From: Rhinopomastus cyanomelas
Lineage: Eukaryota; Chordata; Aves; Bucerotiformes; Rhinopomastidae
Length of the DNA stretch: 64,000 nt
NCBI GenBank assembly: GCA_013400115.1
Contig: VXBP01004389.1
Location: 429,506-493,505 of the forward strand
Direction of reading: 5' to 3'
Positions 37,783 through 50,960 of this stretch are shown here, piece by piece. The translations under genes were made by a program, and so were the position numbers. The first letter of the stretch is position 1, and each line of letters begins with the position of its first letter. Under the pieces are notes generated by a model that saw only the letters and a program-made list of their open reading frames with translations, did not search any database and had not been told where the DNA came from.

Positions 37783-40700
37783 CTGAAAGAAAAAAGGAAG
37801 TCTCAGCCACGTTCCTGAAATTGTGGTGGTGCAAGGCAGAAGCGATCAGCACAGGAGAATATTAACAAGGGATTCTAGCAAGTACAAGTCTTGACGTTAT
37901 TTTGGCAACATACGCAAGAAACTTCTCGTAGGTATTTGATAAGAAAGTCCTGACAGTGGAGCTGTGATTTGTAGCAACGTCTGGATGGATCACAGAGTTC
38001 CACAACACAAAAGCACCAGAGCATCTTACCAGTTTGCAAATCACCGAGGTTGCATTTGTCTGAGCGGTGTCCTAGAAGAGAGACAAAGTCACCGTCAGTT
38101 CTGGAAACATGAAGCAAGGTGAAACCCTTAAAATGACAACACCTTCCAAAGATTAGGCTAAAAAAAGTCATCTTTGACTGTGCAAGAGCAGAATAACGCA
38201 GAGGGAGAAGCCTAATATAAATCTACCAGGTGATTAAAGACTCTTCCTACAGCAAGTTCTGTATTTCACTACACTTTTTCTTTGAGAGGAGAAGGAATGC
38301 CCTCAAAACCAGTTTTCTCCATCTTCCCCACGTGTGGCCAGTCTTACGCAGGACAGAACCCCCAACTGCTTTGCTCTATCTCCTGCAGGAGATTTTTCTA
38401 TTTAAAAGAGAGTTTTTTCTTCTTTGAAGAGATGACCAGAAGACTGCCAGCTACATCTTAGAAGTTTAATGTTAAGAAATTTTCCAAAAGATTTCCAATG
38501 ACTCCTCTGGGGTAGAAAAAACAACCCAAACAGTGAGCTGCACTGTTTTTCTCTAGGAACTGACTTGTGGCTGTAGCACAACTAGGAACTAGTCCTTAAG
38601 TGCCTGGTTTTCCAACCAGTGTTAAATTCCATGTTCTGTTTTTCCTCTTCCATCTTAATTGAAAAACATTACTTAAGCTCAAAATAGTAGGAAAAATTTG
38701 TAGAGGACAGCAGAAAGACTACAAGCTGCACGAAGCTTCTGCCAAAACCTGACACCAAGCAAGAGGAAAGTAAGTGGAAATCTGTGGCAATCCACAGGAA
38801 ACAAAGGGCTGAGCCAGGAAGTTCCTTTTCTCCCCTCATGAGCCCTGAAGCACTATGGAAATGGAGTGTCAGACAACAGAACTCACAGAAGGCTTTAGGT
38901 AACTAGATGGATAGTGGGAGAACGTTACAAGGCCTGTGAGATAAAGAAAAGGAGGTGTTTGCACAGGTGTTGTCTCAGTAGCAAGGTGTCAGAACAGCAA
39001 GGAAGAAAACAGTAACAGGTACAGACGTAGGAAAAACACAGGGTTTGCATTTAATTTTTTCTTCCTAGCTGGCATGAATCTTACCTGCTCGTTTTCTGGT
39101 CATACAAATCACACCTGCTATGACTGATCCCACCAGTAAGACACAGATGCCAGTGATACACCAGTAGAGCCATATGAAGGTATCAGCTGCGGTACAAAAA
39201 CAGCGCTTTGCTTTACACAAACACTCACTCAGAAGTTTCACAAGCAGCAGGTACCAAGGGAAGAGGATACTGGTTCTGCCCCAAACCACAGGTGGTCCAG
39301 CACTTCCTCCTTGCGACACACCACAGTCACTTCTCCAAACAAATTCCTGCTTTTAGGATGATAAACACCACAAACTTGCTCCAAAAAGGACCACAGATGC
39401 AGTGCCCTGAAAGCACAGACCACCTTCCTCTGTCTTTCCTGCCTTGACAGCCATTCCACCCACCCCGTGTGGCCTCTTCATGCAGTCGATCACAAGGTCC
39501 AACAAACAAATACCATTTTGGGTCTTTTTTCAGTCTACAGGTGTCACAGTTTAAACTCAGCTGGCAATCAGGTACCACACAGCTGCTCACACACCCCTTC
39601 TCCATCCCCAGCAGGTCAGGGAGGGAGACAAAAAGTGAAAGCTGAGTAGGTCAAGGTACAGAAAGCTTACCTGAACACCACAGTGAGAAAAAGCAATAAC
39701 AGTCACAATAACACCTGACAACGCTGCGTGCAAATAGCAAACGAACCTTGTAACCAGTGGTACTATTGTTTCCTAAACTGCCAATAGCCAATACAACAAC
39801 TTGGTGGTCTTAATGTGTCTCCCAGAGATGATGAACTGCCACAGGGAAGACACAGCGTACGTACAATTCCACCGCCCGAGGAAGTGGATCGGCATGGAAC
39901 ACTTAACGGGTAAGGAAAGGGTGTTACCTCAACCCTTCGTATTGCCCCACGTGTGGGGCCAAGAAAGGACTCTCATTGTTCAGATCTGGTACTGTCAGGT
40001 CACCACCAAGCCACGTCCCTAGTCACCCTATGTCTTTAAACACCTTCAGGGGTGGTGACTCCACCACTTCTCTGGGTGCGCTGCTCGCCACCACGCCGAA
40101 CCATACCCTACCACGCCGAACCAAGTGTCAGGGTGGAATTCAACGCGAAGTCACTCCGAATCCTGCTGCCTCCTGAAACGGGGCACTTGTCCCATTAGCT
40201 CCCCGTCCCGTGTCTATACACTGGACACGCCACCAGCATAGCTCTCAGCATTCTGTTGGCTGGTGTGCTTTGGCTACCCGGGCTGTGGAAATCATCCCTA
40301 TCCTAGCCAAACTCAGGATAACAAGCGTTTGGTGCTTTTCTTCTCAAATCTTGGGCACAGTGACTCCTTACAGGTGCTGGTGCAGCCAGAAGAAGATGCG
40401 CATAATGATTTGACGTGATTTATCTTGACATTCATGGAAATGAAATATGCAAGCTATTCTCTCCAAAAGCTGCTTTAGATTATGCACATTTTTTAACACC
40501 GAGCAAAGTGACAACGTATTTTATATTAAGACTGTTCTTGTCAAAACTGTTTCTCAAGGAATTTTATGTAAGTGATATATATCTAAAAAAATCCTGCTCT
40601 TTAAGGTTCACACTGCATACAAATACTTGCCTTGTTAAATCATGGCAAAATAACTCTTAAAAGAATTCATTCTGAAATCAGTGTTAAAAGAGGACATTTC

Positions 40701-43700
40701 CTGCTCATTGGGTCATTCCCAGGGAGGAGAGTTTGGTTTTTAGTACATACCAGGAAAAAAGCAGCAAGAAAAGTTTCGAGGTATTAGAAGAACCTCTTAC
40801 CTGATGGGTCTGTACCTGCAAAAGACAAAGGCTGGTGTTAGAAGTTCAGCTCTCACCCGTAAGGCAACTGGGAACTCACGTGCAGAAAAGCAGCTCTTAC
40901 TCGGTGCTGGCGAACACGGGATGAAAGCAGAGTGCCTCAGACAGTCAGTGCCACAGTTTTCAAAGAATGGCTGGATCTGCAGTCGAAAGAAATCCAGAAA
41001 ACACAAGCTACTCTTAAAAGGAATGAATTCTTCTTCCTGCTTCACCTCACCCCCTGCCTCCACGTTCTCGTCAGAACGCAATTCCCACTTCCCTTCAGAA
41101 AACAAGGTTCATCAAGAATTCTTACACAATACACTCAGAGGTTGAGCTCTCGTGGCTGAACACTTGCCATCCCTACTCTGTAGTCTGACTTGGCAGCCCA
41201 GTGCTAAGGAAAAGCCACTGTCTACAAAGAATACCTACTTCAAAATCACTGTGGTTGAAAGGAGAATTTATGTGCAGCACACAGAGCGTTAAGGATTAGC
41301 CAATCTCCAAACAAAACACTGCGTAGGAACCAACCGATAACATCCCCAAGATACCCACTGCACTGTTGGTGGAGGAAGGACCTGTTCTACCTGTATTTCG
41401 TAGCTGCAGCAAACTCTTGTGTTCTTCTCTATCTTGATTGTGACGTTCACTTGCTGTTGCAGTCCACCCTGCAGAAACAGATGCAGGTTACGTGGAAGAA
41501 AACCGAATGGAAGCAAGAAATAAAGAAGAGTTGACAGGACAACACGGAGTGGTCCAAAGAAACACAACTTTCTGTTTCTTTAGGGGAACGAGGAGCCCAC
41601 AGAGAATCGAATGGTTTGGCCACTGTCACTGCGGGTGTTCTACGTGCCAGAGATGCCAGTACAATGAAGACAGCAGTCTAAGGCTGCACAGGTAGTAGGA
41701 AATAATTAAGGATGTACACTGTGTAACTTGAAGAGTGCCAACTTAAACCTACAGGACTTTAGAATGTACATGTTTTCAGTTATTTAATATGTGAACATTA
41801 ACAAGCTTCCTTAATTAAAACCAGCTATCACGCTGCTGCTTCTGACACCAGAGCGCACACACACGTTGCCCCTGTTACTTACTGCAAGCCACCAGTAACT
41901 CATGATAATCTACACACATCATTCCATGCCTACTCCAAAGTGAGGTCGATTCCCTTCTACCAGGGAAGTACTAACACATCAGCGCGTGCTGGACAAAGGT
42001 TTTTAAGCGTTCAAGAACTGGAAAGACTCAACAAACTGACTGCCAACGTTTCTGTTCTCCTCCAAGGAAGGGTAAAGACTGGTGCCAAGTATTTAGCGTT
42101 TCTCCTCCCTTTAGGTGCCTGAATGGGAACATTTTGTACGTCAGGAAACGCTCTGGATCTACTCCGAGCATCTCAGCAACACAGACTGTAGAATCTAGGG
42201 TAAATGCTTCTTGGTTTCACTGAAAAAGCTGCTACAAACACACTCATTCTTGATCTAGATGATGGAATTAACTCCCCTGCAATCACACTTCATAAACTAA
42301 TTCAACGACATGCTCCAAAGTTGTACCTCAATTCTGGTTGATTAGCTCAGTCTTATCTCCCAGGTACTGGCTTGACAAAGGTCATAGTGCCAACAGTCAG
42401 ACACAACATTTCAGTTTTCTTTGCAGATGCTTGCAGACTGCTCCATGCATTACAAACATTTTCATCTTCTATCCTTCAAATCCCTAAAATAAAGTTTCTC
42501 TTTCAAAAGGCAATTAATCTGCGAAAATAGTTCCTTGACAATTCCTGTACAAGTGCCCTTGTTGCATCTTGTATGTCATAGCTCTGGTTTCTCGCCTGGC
42601 CATCGAAGAAATTGTCTACGTTACCACGGAAGGAACCATCTGAGAAGGTAATTACCTCAGTGAAGTCATGGGTGATTGTTTTACACTTCTTCTCATTCAG
42701 GAAGCTGGTCACGTGAATTTGGTATCGGGCTGGCTCCATCCACGGGTTAAAGCTCACAAGCAAAGCGGCATCATCTAAACTTTTACCTTGGATCCTGGGC
42801 TCCCACAAGCTGCCTGGAAGTAGTTCAGATAGTCACAAGTTTCTCACCTGTCAGACACACGTCAGCAGAGCACCCGTTTCTGTGACTCAGACAACTTTGT
42901 ACCTGTCTTTATACACGGGACAGTTGTTTTCATCAGAGTGTCGCTGCAGTCTGCAGGAAAGACCATCAATGATCAGTCAGAAACACTGTTCTTTTGCTTA
43001 AAAACACCCATTTTCATATCAGAAGCCAGACATCCAACCAAGCCCCACCTAGTGAATGGAGACCTTTGTTCTAAAGCAGTAGCTCAATTTCACAGAGCAG
43101 AATCCCAGAGCATAAACTAGTCCTCCAGTCACTTATGGTGGGTTTTTTGTTTGCTTTTCAGAACAGGCATGATTAAGAAGGCAAGAGTGAAAACACATCA
43201 TTTCTGTAAGAGCAATATTTGACAACACTTGCTAACGTAAGGCTTGTGCAGAGAGTGTCAGGGTGGAATTCAAATTTCATGCCTTGACCTGGACCACAGC
43301 AATAAGACTCCTTCCAATGCAGTCTGCCCCAGCAAAACTAGGAGACCGGAGTGCTTCTTGATCCCAAAAAGCAATTCACATTCTCTTTGCTTCATTTAGC
43401 AGACTGGTTCTGCTCTTGGGACTCTCTTCGCAGCCAGATCTGGAGTTAGGTGTTTGAGGCTGAGCAGCGTGGGACTTACAAGCCTCAGCACAAAGCATGC
43501 CTTTCCTCCAGGGACTGGGCACAAGAGAAGGAACAAGTCCCTCCCGTAAACAGCTGAAGTGAGACATTGTGTAGCTTCAATTTCCACCTTTCTAGGATGA
43601 AGAACGTACAGTGCCTCTGCAATTCACACGTGAGCTCTAATCAGCAAGGCTCCCTGCCACTGCTGAGCACCATGCATTGGCTTTCTCAAGAACAGTGGGG

Positions 43701-46700
43701 GATAAGAGCCTGGAAGTTCTTAGTGTGACCAGTTAAAAGGACGGACAGGAGGGCTGAAAACCAAGTGGCTCCACTCCTTGTCCATCTCAGAAGCCAAGCA
43801 TGACTCCTCCAAGTTTGGAAATCCTAGCACATATTTCCAGCTTCCACAAGCAGAGGGGCCACTTCAGAAGATCTCAAATTAGGTAAAAGCAGGAGCAATA
43901 GTCTCCAAAGAGCACGAAGGATTACTCGTCAGTCCCACTCATGTAGACAAAACACCTTTGTGCCTGCTCCACTGATGAACATTTCAGCAACAAAACGCAA
44001 GAGGTGTAACTTATCTTCAAACAGCCAAAACACAGGTCCACAAACCACCACAGCCCTAAGTGAACTAGAGCATCTCTTACCAGGCACGGTGAAAGCCTTG
44101 GACTTGCAGTTGTAGTCTCCATGTACCCCCAGTTTGGGCAGGTGGTAGACAGTCACTTGGTAAGTCTGTCCAGGTTCCACCTCAAAGCGGTCAAAAGTGA
44201 AATTCCACTGAAAACAAAACCAGGAAGACTTAAAACAGTAATGTCGTTCTACTAAGAGGATTAAACAAAGGGCTGACCTGGCCCTGTTCCACTGCGTTCA
44301 TTCATCCCACACGACCCCTTTTTGAAGCTTGACCCTTGACAAAAAAACAGAGCAAGAAAAGGGGAACTCGAGTGGATTGGAAGTGCCAGTCCCTTGGTCC
44401 GTCCTAAATTCTTTTGTTGGAAGTGAGAAAGGTACCGCTGCTTCTAACGATCTTTGAGCTGAGACAAGAGTCTTATGCCAGGCAGCTGTGTGGAGTCTCA
44501 CCAAATTGCATTCTGAACAAACAACACTGTGCAAATTCTGGGAGAGGCACTGGCCACTGGTTAGCTCACTATAGCCACATTCTGCACACAAGCAATGAAC
44601 TCTGGATAAAGGGAGCTGTGGGTATGTGGATGCTCAGCATTTTTCCTGACTGACTTCCTACACTAAGTGTAAGCTGAAGGAGCATTCCAAAGGTTGGTGC
44701 TTCCCTCCACAGCAAGGGAGCTCTAGAAAGAAATGGAATGAGGGGTGGTGCTAAAAATGCTTTAAATGTCACAGCTGTCAAGCAGACGTAAACCCTCCTA
44801 CAGTTAGTTGCTTTAAGCAGCATTCAAAACAGTGACATGTGCTAGGCACAGAGTGCAACAATTCTTAAAACCTGAAGGATGGGAAGAACCAAAGACAATC
44901 CTAACCAGTCTATTCTTTTAAATCAGTAACTTGGCTGTGTAAGAGTGACAGTAGAAACAAGCCCATAGATCAGAAAAAGCAGCTTAGAGACCTCTGCACT
45001 CACCCGGCCTCCATCTGGACGGACCTGAAGCGGCAAGTTGTTTTTGAAGTCGTACTGGGCGCAGATCTCTTGATTGCTGTTCACTTGCATCACGGCCAGC
45101 TCTGCTCCTTGGAGATACTGGATGCTAGCTGCAGGCACAGGGACAGAGAGGTGTCTTTTTTAGCTGTGTAGAAGCAGCAGCTGCCCCCGAGATTCCTGCC
45201 CTGCCTAGTTTGTCACAGTCTTCCTCCTCTGAAGTGCTGAGGATCCTAGCACAAAGGTAACTGGCAGTGGAAAGATGAGCGTCACGCGGGATTGAGCAAC
45301 AAGCACTTCTAGTTTAAAGGCCATCCTGCACGCCAAAGGCCTGCTTTCACGACCACATCAGTGCAAGGCTTCAAGTCATAATTCTCCTCCCTGTCCTGAC
45401 TAGGCCAGTGTTCACATCAAACAAGTGCCACTTACCATCAGTGGCCACTGTCCACTCTATCCGGAGCACAGGGAGCTGGTTTCCATCCATCTGACGGAAA
45501 ACATCAGAAGAGACATGAAGACTGCTTGGAGCGGAGGGAGTCCACAGAGTCTGCTCACAGTCTGCCTCTATGCAGCTACCTGCCCAACAAATGAAACCCA
45601 CTGTTCAGAGCAGGGGCAAGGTTGGCAGGGACCCCAGACATCATTTGGATCTAATCCCACTGGCATGGGCAGGGACAACTCCCACTGGACCAGGCTGGCC
45701 ACAGCCTCATCCAACCTGGTCCCGAGTTATTACGGGGACAGGGCATCCACAGCCTCCCTGGGCAACCTGTTCCAGTGTCTCAGCACTCTCAGTGAGGAGG
45801 TTTCTTCCTAAGTTTGTAGCTTTTACCCCTTGTCCTACCACTAGAGTTCCTTGCACAAAACCCCTCCATCTTTCCTGAAGGCCCCCTTCAGGTACTGGAA
45901 GGCTCCTTAAGATCCCTCTGGAGCCTTCTGCAGGCTGAGCAGCTGCAACTCCCTCAGCCTGTTTAACTAGAGTTGTGTTTGGCCCTTTCAGCGAAGGTCA
46001 CTCAGAGTAAATCCAGGTGACACAGTGCTTCAGAAAGTTCAGAGAAGCAGTTTTCAGCACCAAAATTCTCTGTAAAATTGCTTTCAGTATTCTGAACTCA
46101 TCCATTCTAGTAACTTACACTTCCTCTTTTCCTTGAAGTCCATTAATAATGATCACAACCTACGTAGTCAGGCTAAAAAGGTCAAGTAATCATCTCCTAC
46201 TGCAGTTCCAGACTTTGCTGACAAAACATACCCACGTTAGAAGACTAGTAATAACTTTTAGTCTTTCTATGATGCGCAGTCTGTCAGATACCCAGGGACA
46301 TTGTTCCAATAGTTAATTACTTTGTTTGAAAACTGCCTTCTAATTTGAATATAAATCTGCATTTAGCTTCCAACAGCAGCTTGTTCTGCTCTCCCTAAGT
46401 TAATGAGCTCTCTGGACAGGAAAAAATAATTGATGCCAGTCGACGCAGTGCTAGGGAAAGCTGATCCTGTAATCTCATCAGACAATAAGTCAGGTGTGGC
46501 AGACATCAGCCAGACACCACCACTTCTGCAAGACATCTGACTTGTCAGAGTGTATTAAAAGCAGCACAGTCAGGCCCCCTCAAAGCACACCTGCCCCCTT
46601 TTCTTGCTGGGTCAGTGATGCAAACAGTGCAGAGTGGGCATTATGCCTTCTTGTAAGAGCATGGCTTTAGGCTTAGAAAGTAATTAGTCCTCAAATGCTC

Positions 46701-49700
46701 ATTCTGCCAAAAAATGTCTGCAGAAAAACTGGTAGCTTGAAGAACCTTCCAGAAAAGAGTGTATTAAGCAGGAAAAATAAAGAAAGGTTTCTCCCAGAGC
46801 AGGAAAAAAACACGTAGCAAGAGCCACAGGGCAGAATTTAACCCAAATATTCAAGTAAAACAGCATTTTAATGGTAGATATGCAGCGTGGCTTAGCTGTG
46901 GTGTCAAGCTCTGTTCCAAAGACCAGCTGCCAGTGGGAAACACAATCGGATCCAATCCCACCCCATTCCTCTTCTGCCAAAAACGTTCAAGAGCTGCTTG
47001 CTCTCAGCACAGTCACCTCCCTGGTCTGGCACACGAAGCACCGCTACAGAAACACTCGTGCCCCTGCAACACAGGGCTGGGCAGCCAGGCAGAAATGGGC
47101 CTGCTTAGAGCAGCGGCTGCACGGGAGGGCACGTGCTGCCGAGTGCCTTGGCATGACAGGAGAACCCAGAACCTTCTCCATTTCTAAAGGGCACCACCTT
47201 CTGTAGCACTAAAGCAGTTTGTAAGAGTGACTCTGCTCAGGCTTGACCTCGTACACCCCATACGTCCACTGCACTTGTTCAGTTGGGCTTATTCATTTTC
47301 CAGATGATAGAATCATGGAATCATTTTGGTTAGAAAACACCTTTGAGTTAGTTCATTAGAGTCTGTGCCAAATAATGCAATTGCTCTCCACTGCACCCCT
47401 TTACACCCCTCTTAAAATTCTGGTTCATAAAACACTTTTTCATCAAGCACCATCACAGACAGCATAACTCATAATGAATCTTTACTGACAAAATTGTCCT
47501 AAACGTCCCAACAACTAAGCAGGTTGTGTTGTATTCCACGTACTCCAACCCCATCCCCAAAGCCTACCCTGAAGACTTCATTACCCGTTATTTTTTTAGC
47601 TAGAGCTGATTATGGATGCAGCTGAAAACTCCCAAAGCAAGGCAGGATGGCAGTGCATCGCTCTACTGCCTGATTCCACCAGGAAGGACTTGTTGTATGA
47701 ACCCATTTAAAAACAAAAAACCCCAAAATCCGATGAGAGAATGGCAATGAAGGAAGGAAGAAAAGTTACTTACTGGTTTTTACGATGCAGTGTAACTCCT
47801 GCGGGTGAAAAGAAACACGAATATTAGTCTCAGAATAGAAACTGTGTGGACAGTGCATCAACAAAGCTGTGGCCAGCAGAAGCACTTGAGCCAGTTTCCC
47901 TGCTGGAGCAAGCAAAAAATTGAATGACACAATAGAAATAAAATTACAGCAACCATTGTTTCTGCTCGCCACACAAGGCCAGAAGCAGGCAAGTAGCATT
48001 GAGATGCTGTCAGTCTGCATGTAACAGCCAAGCAGACAAATGGGAGGAGGAACAAAAAGTTCTGCAAAAAGCTGAAGTCCACAGCCAGGAAACATGCTCT
48101 GCACATTTTTATGGAAGTGGCTTAAACTGAGATGTTCTCATCAACTTCCTGTTGCATTTCAGGCCCAACAAGCAAAGCTCGAGCTCTGAGAGGTGTAAAT
48201 ATGAGAGGGTGACGTGGTGCTGGGTGATGCCTGAAAACTGGTTGAAGAGGACGGACACAGTCAACATTTCCTGTTGGTTTACTGTGTTTTCACAGAAAGC
48301 TAAGCAACTGCTTCTTTCACCTTTTTCCTCCAAAACTTTTCTTGCTTTTAACATGAAAAGAGGATAGGACATATGCCATGGAGAATCTTATGAACCTAAA
48401 AAACCACTTGGGAAACTAATTAACAGCACCATGTCATAACAATTCAATTAATTAATAGGAGGCCAGATTTTCCCAGCAGGATTCTGCAGTAACTACCCAG
48501 AAACTGCCACGAGCTGGGCAAGCGTCCAGTTTTCCTGAACAGGAAAGGCTCCAGCTCTCTAAAGATCTGCCTCTCACCTGCAAACTGTTCTGTCTATCTG
48601 CTGATTTGAAGCCTACTGCAGTTTCCCTTTCCTGATTCCATACTTCAGCAGAAATCAATAGAGCACAAACACGTTACAGAGATAACTGCTGAAATAGGAT
48701 TTATTTAAGGTTGGTAGGGAACAACCACCTTTCACAAAACTGTTTCTGATTTTTGAAGCATTTTCCTCTATAGTGTCTAAGTTTTCCCTCTCACCCTCAT
48801 ACAAATTCTCAGCAAAAGCAGATGCAAACTCAACGGTTGGGTTTCTTCAAAAAAATCAGGTTTTAAGGCCTTATCAAATTTTGATATTGTTGTGCTGATG
48901 ACTAACCCTTTTCTACACTGAAGTTGGGTAATTTTGATTATTAATTCTTTTTGTACCAAGAAGCCCAGAAACATTTTATCAGCACTAATTGTGACTGTGG
49001 TTGGTGGTAACATTCTACACAGCAAAGAGGCCACAGAGGTGAATGAGAGAAGTTGGTCATAAGCAAAATGAACACACTAGTAAAGGAGGACCAAGAGAGG
49101 TCTTCTTCCTGTGCATCACTCATCTTATGAGCCACTTGACACCAATTCTTCTCTAGAGACTTTTGGAGAATGTCCATTGAGCTGGCAAGATAGGTTTTTA
49201 GGACCAAACTACATCCTGCAAAGGTGGAAGGATGTTACTGTTACTCCAGGACACTGAGGCCTGCCCCGTCATGAACTGAACACAGTGATTAAACAGTTGA
49301 TGGTGAGCAACCAGATGGGCATTCACACTGTGGGATGGTTTTCCCCTGTGCATGGAAAAAAACCCCTCTGAACACCAGCTCTTTGCAGAGGATACATTCA
49401 GATAGTAGTTACTAGAAGGAATTGGATTTGCAGCTGTGCTATGCAGTCTTACAGCTGAGCAGGTTTGATGGAGTGCTGGTAAATCAGACCCATTAACTGT
49501 GTTTGTTGGCATTTTAATAAGATGATTGTTAACAAGCATTTAGTTCTACTTTCATCATTTGCAGGTGTCTACCGGCACTGACTCGACACTTTTCCTCCAT
49601 CACTCCATCTCAAAAGCAGCCTCTGCCACATGAAAGCTTTGCTGAAAAAAAACAACCAACCCCAAACCAGCCCAACTGTTGCTCACTCTGAAACTGCGCA

Positions 49701-50817
49701 ACAGCAGCAAAAGCAGGGTGGCTTAGAGAAAGGAAGCGAGCCTCATCACCACCAGTTCCCCTTTTGAACAATACCACAGTCCCCCCTCATGGGAAAGGTT
49801 ACCGAATCATCCCCCAGAACCAGGGCACCCGACAGACAGGGGAGGGGAAAGTGCTTGGAAGTGGTGTAACTTCAGCTGACGATACAACGTTACCACCGAC
49901 AGAAACAAAAAGCGAAACCGGATCCCTTCCCTTTTCCACACGCTCCTCGCGTATGCAGAGAGACCTCTGCAAACCAAAACAAACCTCCAAAACCTCCAGG
50001 AAGAGACAGGTTAGAGGAGGCCACGCTCCAGGGCTGCCAAGTCAGCTCACTTTTTAGACAGGAAGATGCACTTCTCAGTCTGTATCCCTGCTGTCCGGTG
50101 TCACACACAGAATAAGCAATGAAGAGCAGCTCTTCCAAAATTCCAAGTGAGCATAACGTCTATTAAGCTATTCCCTCAGGAAAAGTCCCCGCTTCCTCCT
50201 AAAAAAGCCCTTCAGCCACGAGGGGCTCGTTAGAACAGACCGTTTGGGACGTTGGGCAACCTTAACAAAGACTCACATCCTGCGCAGGAACTTTCGGACA
50301 ACTTTCGCAAACCTCGGCCCCCGCCGCGGCCCCCCAGCGACGCTGCTTCCCGTCAGCCATCATGGCACGGCCTGGCCAACACCGGGGGATGTGTCACCCC
50401 GCTTCAGCACCAAACCAAGGCACCGGGCGCCGTGCACCCGCGGCCCCGGCACAGACGGCACCCACGCACGCCCCCGAGCCGCCCTGAACGACCACCGGGG
50501 CTGAGCTCGGCGGGACCTCGGATGAGCCGCGGGCACTCGCTGCCACCCGAAAGCCCTCGGGGGGCACTCAAGTCAGTCCCCTCGCTGCCAGACCCCGCTT
50601 CGGGCCGCTCCGCCCCGACCCCGGCTCCAGTCCCGCCCGACGAGCCCGTTCTAGCGAGAGAGGGACCCTCCCCGCGCCCACCCCAGCCCAGCCTCGCTGC
50701 TCTTACCGGCTGCGAACAGGTGAAGGGTGGCGCAAAGCCCAGCAGCAACCCAAGGGCAGCGCCGGCGGGGGGGACGAGGAGGAAGAGCGGGGCCAGAGGC
50801 AGCCACCGCAGACCCAT
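36263..50817 (-). CDS. IL17RA: Interleukin-17 receptor A, complete, 13 exons
   Basis: IL-17RA is the common signalling subunit for IL-17A, IL-17F and other IL-17 cytokines. It pairs with IL-17RC or other family members and recruits the adaptor ACT1 through its SEFIR domain. Exons in transcript order are 50707-50817, 47774-47798, 45436-45579, 45004-45128, 44081-44207, 42903-42950, 42656-42813, 41391-41468, 40901-40976, 40801-40815, 39085-39186, 38030-38071 and 36263-37782. They total 2,571 nt in one frame, giving 856 residues (human 866). Recognisable parts are a hydrophobic signal peptide, FTCSQP, RIEWTVATDG, GAELAVMQVN, YQVTVYHLP, SLWEPRI, a CC-containing segment, IQPFFENC.TDCLRHSA, the membrane span, then LKPRKVWIVYSADHLLYVDV and CSRGTQAKWQAMLG of SEFIR. 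A tail follows with QRQSVQSDQGYISR and an acidic run. Introns show no other gene; two small CR1 pieces are listed separately. The start ATG at 50815-50817 is the first in this frame. Confidence 0.97.
39085..39186 (-). other. IL17RA: IL17RA transmembrane exon
   Basis: This 102-nt exon encodes about 34 residues. The hydrophobic span is IWLYWCITGICVLLVGSVIA and is followed by a basic stop-transfer segment MTRKRAG. The exon enters and leaves in phase 1, so it can be skipped without changing frame. Confidence 0.94.
40031..40080 (-). mobile_element. CR1 LINE 3' remnant in IL17RA intron
   Basis: The sequence tctttaaacaccttcagggg followed by tggtgactccaccacttctc is the complement of the conserved CR1 3' region. 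It is the same segment that reads as ESPSMETFKTR in the fuller copy at 0.9 kb. Its ends are ragged, and no tail repeat is visible. Confidence 0.72.
40801..40815 (-). other. IL17RA: IL17RA 15-nt microexon before the membrane span
   Basis: Fifteen bases lie between ttttgcag and gtaagagg and encode STDPS with the flanking split codon. Including them keeps the frame between the last extracellular exon (40901-40976) and the membrane exon. Human has a short Pro-rich linker at the same position. Confidence 0.82.
45605..45965 (-). mobile_element. CR1 LINE 3' fragment in IL17RA intron 2
   Basis: The minus-oriented CR1 3' portion starts just left of gttggcagggaccccagaca and contains catccacagcctccctgggc and aacctgttccagtgtctcag. 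It lies only about 25 bases upstream of the 3' splice site of IL17RA exon 3 (exon starts at 45579) and is in the same orientation as the gene. Confidence 0.88.
47305..47400 (-). mobile_element. Diverged CR1-like 3' end in IL17RA intron 2
   Basis: The sequence gatagaatcatggaatcatt followed by ttggttagaaaacacctttg resembles the complement of an old CR1 tail and 3' end. The match is partial and the right boundary is unclear. Confidence 0.55.
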
Positions 50818-50960
50818 GCCCACCACGTCGCCGCGGCCTCGGCGCTTCNCTCCGGCAGCTGCGTTTGGGCTGTTACCGGGGCGAGGAGTCGCCTCGATCT
50901 CGTCACCGCGCCCCAGCTGGGGCTGTGCGACTCCCGTGTGATTCTGCGGGCAACGCCGAG
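50240..50960 (-). promoter_or_regulatory. IL17RA: IL17RA CpG island and promoter region
   Basis: This CpG-dense block spans exon 1 and its flanks, with C/G-rich runs from about 50300 to 50935. No TATA box was seen upstream of the start codon, as expected for a CpG-island promoter. One unresolved base (N) at 50849 lies in the presumed 5' UTR. The transcription start was not determined. Confidence 0.65.
50707..50817 (-). other. IL17RA: IL17RA exon 1: start codon and signal peptide
   Basis: The exon encodes 37 residues starting MGLRWLPLAPLFLLVPP, an n-region with one Arg followed by a Leu-rich core. It ends with FTCSQP, which matches VCSQP in human just after the signal peptide. The donor is gtaaga. 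An in-frame GTG lies three codons upstream but there is no earlier ATG. Confidence 0.88.

Noticed and set aside
50252..50941. A 229-codon Pro/Arg-rich plus-strand open frame over the IL17RA promoter
   Set aside because: It reads the CpG island and IL17RA exon 1 in the wrong direction, contains an unresolved residue and resembles no protein family.
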